A stretch of DNA of 43,772 bases from a bacterium (GTDB lineage Bacteria > UBP14 > UBA6098 > JAFGQG01), in the NCBI GenBank assembly GCA_016935765.1, contig JAFGQG010000024.1:1-43772 (forward strand), in the 5' to 3' direction. The notes beneath the pieces were generated by a model. The model saw only the letters and a program-made list of their open reading frames with translations, did no database searches and was not told the DNA's origin. Shown one piece after another: positions 1 through 8,280 of the stretch (positions are counted from its first letter, which is position 1; every line of letters begins with the position of its first letter). The position numbers were made by a program, and so were the translations under genes.

Positions 1-815
1 ACATATTTCAATTTCACCGCCTCCCCATTCTCCCATGGGCGGTTCATTATACAACCTTCTCAAACCGAATAACTCACCTGTATTGTTACCCCCTGCAATT
101 TCGTTAAATTTGTTTCCACCTGCGTAACATCCTGTCCTGGTGAATGTTTCACCATGATCCGAACTGTAGTAAATCGTATCATAATTATAAGCGTAAATTT
201 CTCCGGCAGTTGCTCCCCTGGAAATATCCCAGCCTTCACCCCTATCAAAGTCGTGCATTAGTGTAAATGAATGACCATAATCATCGCTGTAATACAGCCT
301 TCCGTAACTGTCATAAATCCCATACAATTCTCCTGGTATTCTACCTACCTGGCGTACATTGAACGGTGATACAGCTCCTGTATCTGCAAAGGTAACTCCA
401 TAATCTGCTGATCTAACGCTATAATAAGCACCTTTATATATTTCCCCTGATAATAATCCAGAACAAACACTTCCCGGACAATATACATTATGCAGAGCCC
501 AACTTTCACCGAAATCAGTACTATAGTAAAGTGGAGCACTACTACCTGTTCTATATATTCCACCTATAGTTAAATCGGAAGTAATATAACAAAAATCAAC
601 ACAACCTGTTGGATCGATATATTTTAATACAAGTGTTGAACCATAATCCGCTGAATAATAAAAATAATCACCCGTTAATGAATCGGGGCTAATGTCAGGT
701 CCAACAATATATATGCCACCGGAGTTGCATCTTTGCAAAGATCTTTCTCCGAGTGCGCAAATGAAAAAGAAAATAATAATATAGTTAAACAAATTATCGC
801 TTTCTTTGCCATCAT
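1..815 (-). CDS. Asp-box (BNR) beta-propeller surface protein, partial, probable frameshift after signal peptide
   Basis: On the minus strand a frame stays open from about 828 to the window edge at 1. It encodes at least five Asp-box-like blades: YYSADYGSTL, YYSTDFGESW, SADYGVTF, YYSDDYGHSF and YYSSDHGETF, about 40-50 residues apart, as in sialidase/sortilin-type propellers. The 3' end lies outside the window. This frame has no ATG near its beginning. A clear signal peptide (MMAKKAIICLTILLFSFSFA) starts at ATG 815 in a different frame and stops soon after, so the reading frame must change near 760-730. Removing one GC from the GCGC at 758-755 would join the two as ...SFSFALGERSLQRC. This is either a real frameshift (a pseudogene) or an assembly error. 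The role is inferred to be extracellular binding; no catalytic residue is seen. Confidence 0.62.
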
Positions 816-1128
816 AACCTAAGACTGTTTAAGCCCTAAACACAGAGACACCGAGACACAGAAACGAAGAACAAACCGTTTCAATAGAATAAATTTCATT
901 TCCCCTTTCGGGATTCCACCTGCCACGTGAGACACTTTAGTTATCTCATCTGGGTGACTCTGCGTTTTTTCCTCTTCCTCTACTTCTTCAATCTTCACTC
1001 GTTAATCGATACCTGTCTCGTGAGATAGGAACTTATCTAACGGGATTCTGCATTCATTCTATCCCTGGATTGAATTCCGTTTGTCAGCAAGGACGCACCC
1101 CGGTTTCTCCGGGAACGACCCTTGACTA
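816..1128. other. Gene-free stretch with short repeats and hairpins
   Basis: No convincing gene. At 838-868 lies the phrase cacagagacaccgagacaca with a repeated GAGACAC, of a type often seen in degenerate intergenic DNA of environmental genomes. At 1012-1029 CCTGTCTC-gt-GAGATAGG forms an 8-bp stem with one G-T wobble, and at 1099-1113 CCCGG-tttct-CCGGG forms a 5-bp stem just beyond the stop of the FN3 gene. Neither stem is followed by a T-tract on the minus strand, so neither is a clear rho-independent terminator. Confidence 0.45.
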
Positions 1129-3744
1129 TTACGGCGACACGCTCCCACTCTCTTCATCAGATGGCTCAGAAAAATTCTTCCCTTCCTCCGCAAAATACTG
1201 AACCTTATAATAATAGGTCTCACCTTTAGCCACCTGGTAATCCACATAAGTATTCTCCTGAATGTACGAACTTACCTGCCTGTACGGCGAATAATCGGAC
1301 CTCCTGAACACCACAAATCCCTTGTGCCCGGATTGGTATGACGGAGTCCATTTGATCTTCAAAGCGCAACTCTCAGTAACAGCAGCAACGGAGGTTATCT
1401 CCGGCGTCTCAGGCTGCATGAAAGTGAACGTATATGTCTTGATAGCAGTAGAGGGATCGCCGATATTGCCCAGGTAATCCGCGCCTCTAACCCGGTAATA
1501 GTACGTGGTTTCCGGTATCGCAGTGCTGTCAATGAAGAGATAGGTACAGTCTTCCGCCCAGGTATTAACCGCCGGAATGGAATCACAGATATGGTCCGCT
1601 TCCGGGAAAACGAGATCGGGGCTTATCGTATCCCAGTCCGAGGAGCTTTCCAGTCTACGTTCCACCAGAAACCCAAATAGATCCTGCACGGGCGGGGAAA
1701 CCCACTCCACGCGCACCTTCCTGTCCCTCGCCTTCAGAGAAGCTATCACCGGTTGAGGAGGCGGAGTCCTCTCCAGCAATTTCACGCAAACCGTGTTCGA
1801 GGTATCGCTGATATTCTGGCTCAGGTCATAAGCTTTCACAGTGTATCTATAGCACACTGCCGCATCCTTCGGCATTGACGTATCGGAGAATGTCGATGCG
1901 TTAGGATCTTCAATAATCCCAATCAGATACACTTCGAGGATCGTATGCTTCCATGCAACACATTGAGTTATGGATTGATTTCCAAAATTGGTGGTATGCC
2001 AATCCTCGCAAACCGAATCTTCACCGCATACTCCCCGATAAACGTAGTAGCCGGCGACATCAGTATCAGAGACGTTCGGCACCCATTCCAGCCCGATGTA
2101 ATCCGTAAATCCTTTCGCGGTCAGGTCTTTTGGCGGGTCAGGGGGAATGTAATCCTCCAGGTGCCCGTGCCCCGCGCCGGATCTCGCGCTCCAGTTACCG
2201 TAAATGTCAGAAGCCCTCACCCGGTAGTAGTAAACCTTCTCCCCATAATTCTCGCGTAAAGCGCTCGTGTCATCATCTGCCAGGGAGTACTTCTCCACCA
2301 CAAGGCTGGTATCATCAGGAACCATCGAACCGATCGCAGTCCCGGAAGTCGTATCCCCGAGTGAATCGTACCTGTAAACCTGGTAACCGTCTATAGTATC
2401 GTAGTGACTCAATATATCGTAATCCACACCCCACCAATTTATCACGAGTGAATCCTTGTATGAATCCACCGTAACGCTTGTAGGGACTGTTGGCGGAGTT
2501 GAATCGTACGGCGAAACCTGGGATGAATACGATGTGAATGAGCCCTCCCTGCCCAGGTAGTCAATCATCGTTATCCGGTACCGGTAATTATAAACTACTG
2601 AGGGTCCTTCGACAGTATCAGTGACAACCACGTGGTCGACGGGATTGCCATAAGTGTCCCATCGCTGATAGTCGAGGAAACTGCTTTTGCAGTCTTCGCA
2701 AGGAGCCAGAGTTGGGGGTGAACTCCCCGGCACCCAGCATAGCGTTTCATTTATCGCGTAAACCGCTGAATCCTCCGTCGCGTATAAAGTGTCCGTTTTA
2801 TGATGATCGGAAACCTGCAAGGCGTCATTTATTCTGACGGGGCTACCCGAAATTTTACGGTAGATATGGTACCCGATGTACCACAGGGATGTATCTGGCT
2901 TGTTCCAGGAGACCAGTACCTGTCTATCACCCGCTTGCACTGTAAGCCCGGTTGGAGCGGGAAGGGAAACGGTTGCGCCGGCAGTAATTTCCACAGTATC
3001 AAGAATAGTTCCCGGGCTGCTGGACGGCTCAAGTTTATAATAGTAAGTTACGCCGTTCGAAGCTGTGCTGTCAACATAAGCATTACCCATGACGACGGCA
3101 ATCTTCCAGTAAGCTCTCTTGAGAAGGTCAACAATCGAATCGGCTTCGGAATCTTCAGTTACGTTTGTCAAGCTGCAGGGCTCAAAAAGCAGTCCCGCCC
3201 ATATCGGCAGCTCGAGGTTAAGCAACTCCATACTCGGTGTAGCAGGCGTCATGGGAGTTGGCGACATGGGAAAAGATGGCATCATCGGGCTGGGTGCCAT
3301 CGGTGTTGAAGGAGTTGGAGTGAACGAGGGAGCAGGAGAAAGTTCCAGGTAATCTTCAGGGACTATCGGTAAAAGTCCATAAGTACTTAGCATATCATAA
3401 TCAAAAACTCCCAAAGTCGCTGATAGCGAAGAGGAGAACAGCGCGTCCATCAACCTGATGTACTCTTCTGAATCGGGGGGGATAAGGCTTTCGATCCTGC
3501 TGCAATCCGTCCACTTGCTTATCGGTGTGGAATTCAGGGGTGTGCTCGAATATGGCTGCCCTTCTGCCCTTCTGAAGAGGTTGAAAGATGAGATACCCGT
3601 CGTGTCATGCCATGCGATTAGGATGTACTGCTCCCCTGCACTATAATTTCCGCTTATAGCGCGCATTTCAAATCCTTCGGCTGACAAAAAAGCTGCTGCA
3701 AGGTATCCTAATACAATTAATAGGAATATCATTTTTGTTTTCAT
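1129..3744 (-). CDS. Secreted FN3-repeat protein with an insertion in its first domain
   Basis: 871 residues. A signal peptide (about 1-22, MKTKMIFLLIVLGYLAAAFL) is followed by fibronectin type III-like modules. The first begins near residue 27 (ending FNLFRRAEG near 62) and seems to resume near 217-237 (AYVDSTASNGVTYYYKLEP). The intervening ~150 residues include a Pro/Thr/Ser/Met-rich linker at 137-171. Further modules start near PAPTGLTVQAGDRQVLVSW, PPTVPTSVTVDS, PPDPPKDLTAKG, PPPQPVIASLKA and PETPEITSVAAV, each with the W and the Y-Y-Y-R/K-V pattern of FN3 strands. No sorting tail or anchor is visible; it ends ESGSVSP. AGGAGA lies 6 nt before ATG 3744. The gene follows the 1387-residue gene by 47 bp, so the two are probably co-transcribed. 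A surface adhesin or scaffold role is inferred from the fold only. Confidence 0.8.
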   Translation of the reverse strand: MKTKMIFLLIVLGYLAAAFLSAEGFEMRAISGNYSAGEQYILIAWHDTTGISSFNLFRRAEGQPYSSTPLNSTPISKWTDCSRIESLIPPDSEEYIRLMDALFSSSLSATLGVFDYDMLSTYGLLPIVPEDYLELSPAPSFTPTPSTPMAPSPMMPSFPMSPTPMTPATPSMELLNLELPIWAGLLFEPCSLTNVTEDSEADSIVDLLKRAYWKIAVVMGNAYVDSTASNGVTYYYKLEPSSSPGTILDTVEITAGATVSLPAPTGLTVQAGDRQVLVSWNKPDTSLWYIGYHIYRKISGSPVRINDALQVSDHHKTDTLYATEDSAVYAINETLCWVPGSSPPTLAPCEDCKSSFLDYQRWDTYGNPVDHVVVTDTVEGPSVVYNYRYRITMIDYLGREGSFTSYSSQVSPYDSTPPTVPTSVTVDSYKDSLVINWWGVDYDILSHYDTIDGYQVYRYDSLGDTTSGTAIGSMVPDDTSLVVEKYSLADDDTSALRENYGEKVYYYRVRASDIYGNWSARSGAGHGHLEDYIPPDPPKDLTAKGFTDYIGLEWVPNVSDTDVAGYYVYRGVCGEDSVCEDWHTTNFGNQSITQCVAWKHTILEVYLIGIIEDPNASTFSDTSMPKDAAVCYRYTVKAYDLSQNISDTSNTVCVKLLERTPPPQPVIASLKARDRKVRVEWVSPPVQDLFGFLVERRLESSSDWDTISPDLVFPEADHICDSIPAVNTWAEDCTYLFIDSTAIPETTYYYRVRGADYLGNIGDPSTAIKTYTFTFMQPETPEITSVAAVTESCALKIKWTPSYQSGHKGFVVFRRSDYSPYRQVSSYIQENTYVDYQVAKGETYYYKVQYFAEEGKNFSEPSDEESGSVSP

Positions 3745-3791
3745 CTATACTCTCCTGATAATTCTTATAGTTAAAATATCATTTTATACTC

Positions 3792-6700
3792 TTACCAACT
3801 TGCGTGAAATCCGTCATGATCGATAATTATGTCCAGTTCGATCGACTTACATGCGACCCATACTACACACCCTTTCAAGCCGAGTGTGCCCTTGAAATAG
3901 AACGGGTAAGGCAAGACTATCTGCAGATTCACCCACCCCGAAGCGGAAACAAAGCCCCAGAATATTTCACCATGTAAATAAAACCCGACATTTCCAATGA
4001 TACTGATGCCCGTGATATCGTCACCGTCAGTCAGGACTCCCAGACCGGCTCCGACAAACATCTCGTATTCACCTTCAACTATCCCCCAATCGAAACCTTT
4101 CCCCCAGCTGAAGAAAGCGTACATACCCGACATGGCAGTTCCCCCGGTTTGAGTGAGGGCTTCGGTATCCAGACCGAATTTCCCATGACTGCCCCCCTCG
4201 TTGAACACCCATATCTTGCTGATAGGTGTCAGAACGCCGATGAAAAACCCACCCTGCGCGCTGCCAACGCCTTCCATGGACACCTTGAGCATCGCCTGGA
4301 GGAAATAGTAATCCCCCGTATGCCAGTTTATCTGCCCTTCCACAGAACAGATTTCGTTCGTGGAATTCAGATCGGTACCCTCCTTCACTGAGAATTCACC
4401 ATCGAGGAAACCTTCGGTAATGTAATTCACACGGTCGTAGTAAAGCTGCACACTTGCCCCTCCGTGCAGGGTCGCCCTGCCATTGAGTATCCACATGTAC
4501 AGGTCGCCGTCAAGGAAAAATTCCGTAATTGTAGGTGTGATAACAAGTTTCACGAGAACCTGCGTTGTAGTCTTTGAACCTATCATGCCATTGGTAGTTG
4601 CTAGTCTCCCCCCTACTACCATCTGCGAAACGGTATCCCCCTGAATGAATACGCACCCCCAGATTTCAGCAACCTGCCCAACGTTCGCGAAGGGTCCTAA
4701 CGCAAGGTCGTGAGACTCGGAACCTACCATGCAAACCCTTATCCCCTCAGGTTTCGCGTTTATTGTAGCATATATCGGTGAATCCGTAAAATCCTTGTAA
4801 TCGACCTCGCCATCCCCAATAAAACCCTTCTGCATGACCGAATCGTATTCCACCTTGTCGAAATCGAAATCAGACACGGAATTACCGTTATGCGTTCCCC
4901 AGGACCGGAACGGTATATCAAAATAGTGGGGTTCGATCTGCACCACCCTGTTATAGTATGGATAATCCGGTTTCTTGTACTTGTAATCCCAGATATTAAT
5001 AAAGGTATCGATGTTCGCGAAGAAAGGGAAGTGGATATCGGCATTTACAAGCAGAGCTCCCTGTTTAGCAGGCCAGGAGGTAGTATCAGACCCTAATGAT
5101 GCCGGGAACTTTGACAAGCCAGCGGAATCTACTGTAACAGCGAAGCCGTCGAATTTTTGCCCGGTAGTATTATCTGAGAAGACAAATTCTCCCAGGTTGC
5201 CATCCGGGAACATTTCGCCCCAGATGACCTGGAACGAATCCGCGAAGTGCACCGTTTCATCGACCGCCGCGTTCGTGAAGATTATCTGACCGGTTTTAAC
5301 ACTCATAATTCCCTTCTCAGATGAGAATAGTACTCCCCAGTAGTATAATTCCTTTTCCTCAAAAGCCGCGTTACCTCCAACAAGGTTTGCTGTGGAGGTT
5401 ACATTCAGGTCTGTAAAAGGCGCTCTGAATCCGCAAGGTATCGGGATATCGACCTGCCCCCCGATGTCGCCATCAAAGGACGCGTTACCGGCAAACTCAA
5501 ACTCTATTGCAAGTGACATTACTCTCTCACGGTACTCGTTTGGACCGTAGTACGTGTAGGTGGTACATACCCCGAGAGCGGCATCGAACGTTGAATCCGA
5601 AAGGTAGCAAGTACTATCGAGAATACCCAGGTCAGTGTGGATCCCCGGAAACGCCAGACCCCTCATGAAATGACCGCTAACGCCCCGCATTCCGATATTC
5701 AGCCACCCCGTGATATCATTCCTCTCCTCGAACCCGAATGTATCCCTAACATCCGGTGAATAGACATAGAACGAATCCAGGTTAGTATACACCCCTGCTG
5801 AATCGAATATAATTGTAAAACCTGTCAGGCTATCTTCTACAATAGCAGAACTGAGATGTATGCTATCCCCTTCAATGGGGGTTATGAAATGCTCCGGCGC
5901 TGCGCTTATTCGGAAAATTTGGTTAGCTCTTCCCTGCAATGCCATACCAAAACCACCCCATAAGAAACGCGTCTCGAAGTCAATCTCACCATATATGGAT
6001 AGATTCGAATCGATCACCATTTTGCTCATTTTACTGACTACAGTATCTCCATCTTCCTTCCTTACAAAATCATAAGGCAAATAGACATAACCGCGCAATT
6101 CCCCGGTTTTAAAATGGCAATCATCAATTGCCAGATATGAATTACTTGCCCCAGGAGCTATCTTCAATTTAAAATGATTTGGCGAAAGAGTAGTAAATAC
6201 CAGCGTATCAGCCAGTTTCAATTCAGCAGAAAATCCTGATTTAGTTACCTCCCCGTCACTAAATTTATAATCACCATATAAAAAACCAGTATTCGAAACA
6301 ATAACCGAGTCTTTCGGAGGAATAGTTTTACCTTCTGTAATGATGATCAAAGCGGTATCAGCGGGTAATACCCCGTACGATTCCACATCGCTAAGATCAA
6401 CGATTACACTGTCGGTCGTTTCGAAAAGTATGCCAAGATCGTTGATCCTGAATGGCCCTAAGGACATTGAGTCGTTTGGGAGATCATCAACTGCAAACGC
6501 TTCGTAAATGTTGCAATTAGGATCGAATTCTGTTTCAAATGGACCGATAGAACTCGGATTGCATGTTAGGGAGTCATTTAAACACGGCATGTGCACCGTT
6601 ACAACTGCGCTGGCAGAATCCGGGGATAGAAACAGTTCGTGAATGTCCACATCGAATCCCTTAATAGTCTCCTCTTCAGGCGGATCAAATACTTCATGAA

Positions 6701-7955
6701 TCGTACCGCTTGTAACGTTACCGACCTCTGTCCTGACTTCCGCAGCTTCAAGATTACTGAAATTAAGTTCTATACCACCGGGGATGGAAGGATTCAGTGG
6801 CAGCAAACCGCCAACCACAATATCCGGAGACAAGTATCTCATTTCAGAGAACTCGTGAAACCTGACCTGTTGTATAGGCGCAAGTTCGAGCAGTGGAGTA
6901 AATACAGGCATTCCGCCTTCGTCCTCGTCTTCTTCCTCCTCAAGGGGGGCGAGTTCCAGAAGGTCCGCAGCCTCAAAAACAGGGATGAGCGTAAAAATGC
7001 CGTCTGAAGGGCAGCCATACCAGATCGCTGTGCCGGAGAGGTCATCCCACGTGGAACCAGCGTCATAATTGCTTACTATCAGCGTGAACTCACCAATGAT
7101 GAGAGTATCCGGCAGGTTGATAAGCGGGATCAAGGGTCCTACCGCGCCATAATCGAAAATGTTAACCTCACTCCTCGTTTCAACATCCCTGAATATCCTT
7201 CTACCCGGGGAGGACATCTCAACCGCCCAAACGTACTTCTCCCCCTCCTCGAACCTGGTTCCGCTTATAGGGTAAACCATCTCGGTTCGGTTCGGAATCG
7301 TTTGACTGAAAAATGGGCGCGTGTTGTTGGCAATATCCTCTACCGTTCTCCCTTCAATGAAGTGCCATACTTTCACCTCGTAATTAATCGGGTACCCGAT
7401 TGGGATCGACGCGTTAGTCCACTGGAACCTGGGATTCATGTTCTGCACCCTGAAATCGTCGGGCGGATACACCAGGGTCGGGGCGCGCGGTATCACGATC
7501 GTAAACCTGTCAGACGCGCCGGGACATGGTCCGCCATACTCCTCCGGAATGCTCAAGCGAGCAGTATATCGACCCTCAGGCAGCAAACCCGTCCTCTGGG
7601 TCTGCCTCTCTAAATTCTCGTTATAATCGAACTTGTCCCAGTCGATTATCTGGCTGTTGTCCAGGACCTTGGTTTCATTCGGTCTGAAGGTTAATGTCTT
7701 ACATTGTCCGCTCGCAACAATACCGTACCTCTCATGCTCAAATTCCGCGTAAAACCTCACTCTCGTTTCTTCAGGTCCGGTATATCTGACCACTAATCGC
7801 CAGATGGATATATCCCTCTCCCAATCAGAACGGTATGGTGAAGGGTAATCCTGTATATCACTGGCGGAGAAACTCCAATAGTGGCATGGTTGCCCGAATG
7901 CAAAATTATAAAGGAAAATGAGTAAAATTAAACAAAAATAGATCTTATATTTCAT
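3792..7955 (-). CDS. Very large secreted beta-rich protein (1387 aa), function unknown
   Basis: A signal peptide (MKYKIYFCLILLIFLYNFAFG, cleavage near 21) leads into a domain of about 130 residues rich in W, Y and R. An Ig/FN3-like segment follows at about 157-250 (PRAPTLVYPPDDF..., ...FEEGEKYVWAVEM). This N-terminal order recalls very long Bacteroidota secreted proteins annotated with a TANFOR domain; that is a resemblance, not a confirmed hit. An acidic low-complexity stretch lies at 331-361 (LAPLEEEEDEDEGG). The remaining ~1000 residues are alternating hydrophobic/polar beta-strand sequence with many Gly and Asp. The last ~250 are Gly/aromatic rich and could form a barrel or beta-helix; the protein ends DIIIDHDGFHASW with no sorting tail. 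AAGGGG precedes ATG 7955 at normal distance. Its size and neighbours suggest a surface structure. Confidence 0.8.
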   Translation of the reverse strand: MKYKIYFCLILLIFLYNFAFGQPCHYWSFSASDIQDYPSPYRSDWERDISIWRLVVRYTGPEETRVRFYAEFEHERYGIVASGQCKTLTFRPNETKVLDNSQIIDWDKFDYNENLERQTQRTGLLPEGRYTARLSIPEEYGGPCPGASDRFTIVIPRAPTLVYPPDDFRVQNMNPRFQWTNASIPIGYPINYEVKVWHFIEGRTVEDIANNTRPFFSQTIPNRTEMVYPISGTRFEEGEKYVWAVEMSSPGRRIFRDVETRSEVNIFDYGAVGPLIPLINLPDTLIIGEFTLIVSNYDAGSTWDDLSGTAIWYGCPSDGIFTLIPVFEAADLLELAPLEEEEDEDEGGMPVFTPLLELAPIQQVRFHEFSEMRYLSPDIVVGGLLPLNPSIPGGIELNFSNLEAAEVRTEVGNVTSGTIHEVFDPPEEETIKGFDVDIHELFLSPDSASAVVTVHMPCLNDSLTCNPSSIGPFETEFDPNCNIYEAFAVDDLPNDSMSLGPFRINDLGILFETTDSVIVDLSDVESYGVLPADTALIIITEGKTIPPKDSVIVSNTGFLYGDYKFSDGEVTKSGFSAELKLADTLVFTTLSPNHFKLKIAPGASNSYLAIDDCHFKTGELRGYVYLPYDFVRKEDGDTVVSKMSKMVIDSNLSIYGEIDFETRFLWGGFGMALQGRANQIFRISAAPEHFITPIEGDSIHLSSAIVEDSLTGFTIIFDSAGVYTNLDSFYVYSPDVRDTFGFEERNDITGWLNIGMRGVSGHFMRGLAFPGIHTDLGILDSTCYLSDSTFDAALGVCTTYTYYGPNEYRERVMSLAIEFEFAGNASFDGDIGGQVDIPIPCGFRAPFTDLNVTSTANLVGGNAAFEEKELYYWGVLFSSEKGIMSVKTGQIIFTNAAVDETVHFADSFQVIWGEMFPDGNLGEFVFSDNTTGQKFDGFAVTVDSAGLSKFPASLGSDTTSWPAKQGALLVNADIHFPFFANIDTFINIWDYKYKKPDYPYYNRVVQIEPHYFDIPFRSWGTHNGNSVSDFDFDKVEYDSVMQKGFIGDGEVDYKDFTDSPIYATINAKPEGIRVCMVGSESHDLALGPFANVGQVAEIWGCVFIQGDTVSQMVVGGRLATTNGMIGSKTTTQVLVKLVITPTITEFFLDGDLYMWILNGRATLHGGASVQLYYDRVNYITEGFLDGEFSVKEGTDLNSTNEICSVEGQINWHTGDYYFLQAMLKVSMEGVGSAQGGFFIGVLTPISKIWVFNEGGSHGKFGLDTEALTQTGGTAMSGMYAFFSWGKGFDWGIVEGEYEMFVGAGLGVLTDGDDITGISIIGNVGFYLHGEIFWGFVSASGWVNLQIVLPYPFYFKGTLGLKGCVVWVACKSIELDIIIDHDGFHASW

Positions 7956-7975
7956 GGTTTCCCCTTGGATTTATT

Positions 7976-8212
7976 GGATGGTTGGATGGTTGGATATACT
8001 CCGTCCCGATACCCGGGATTACGTATATTAAAATTGTTGCATTGTTGTTAATAAAAGTATTCTTAACTTTGTTTCTCATTTTCTGGATTCTCAAGTTAAA
8101 AACTCATTTTTTAATTTCTTATAATTTATCAATTTTAATATTAAAATGTTCTTTTTGTTTTTCCATTCATTGACCGATCAAACGATACAGACATCCAGTC
8201 ATCCAACCATCC
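7976..8212. mobile_element. 237-bp MITE-like element with 20-bp imperfect terminal inverted repeats
   Basis: The left end GGATGGTTGGATGGTTGGAT (7976-7995) matches the reverse complement of the right end (8193-8212, GGATGGTTGGATGACTGGAT) at 18 of 20 positions. Each end is itself a short tandem of GGATGGTT-like units. The interior is A+T-rich and holds no credible gene. It lies between the large beta-rich gene and the cysteine peptidase gene, filling most of their 325-bp spacer. No transposase and no clear target-site duplication is visible, so the alternative is a pair of dispersed GGATGGTT repeats in opposite orientation. Confidence 0.4.
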
Positions 8213-8280
8213 AGTCAATTTGTTATCTAAATTAACTCGTCATTATTACTTTTAACCGCTTTTTACATTAATCTAAAAGA

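Noticed and set aside
60..563. Short ORFs of 62 and 72 residues on the minus strand at the left edge
   Set aside because: They are other frames of the long Asp-box ORF and show no protein-like pattern, while the Asp-box frame gives clear repeats.
3119..3352. Plus-strand ORF opposite the Pro/Thr-rich linker
   Set aside because: Gly/Val-rich translation mirrors the repetitive linker of the FN3 gene.
7982..8173. 63-residue plus-strand ORF inside the inverted-repeat element
   Set aside because: Low-complexity A+T translation without ribosome site; its start lies in the GGATGG repeat.
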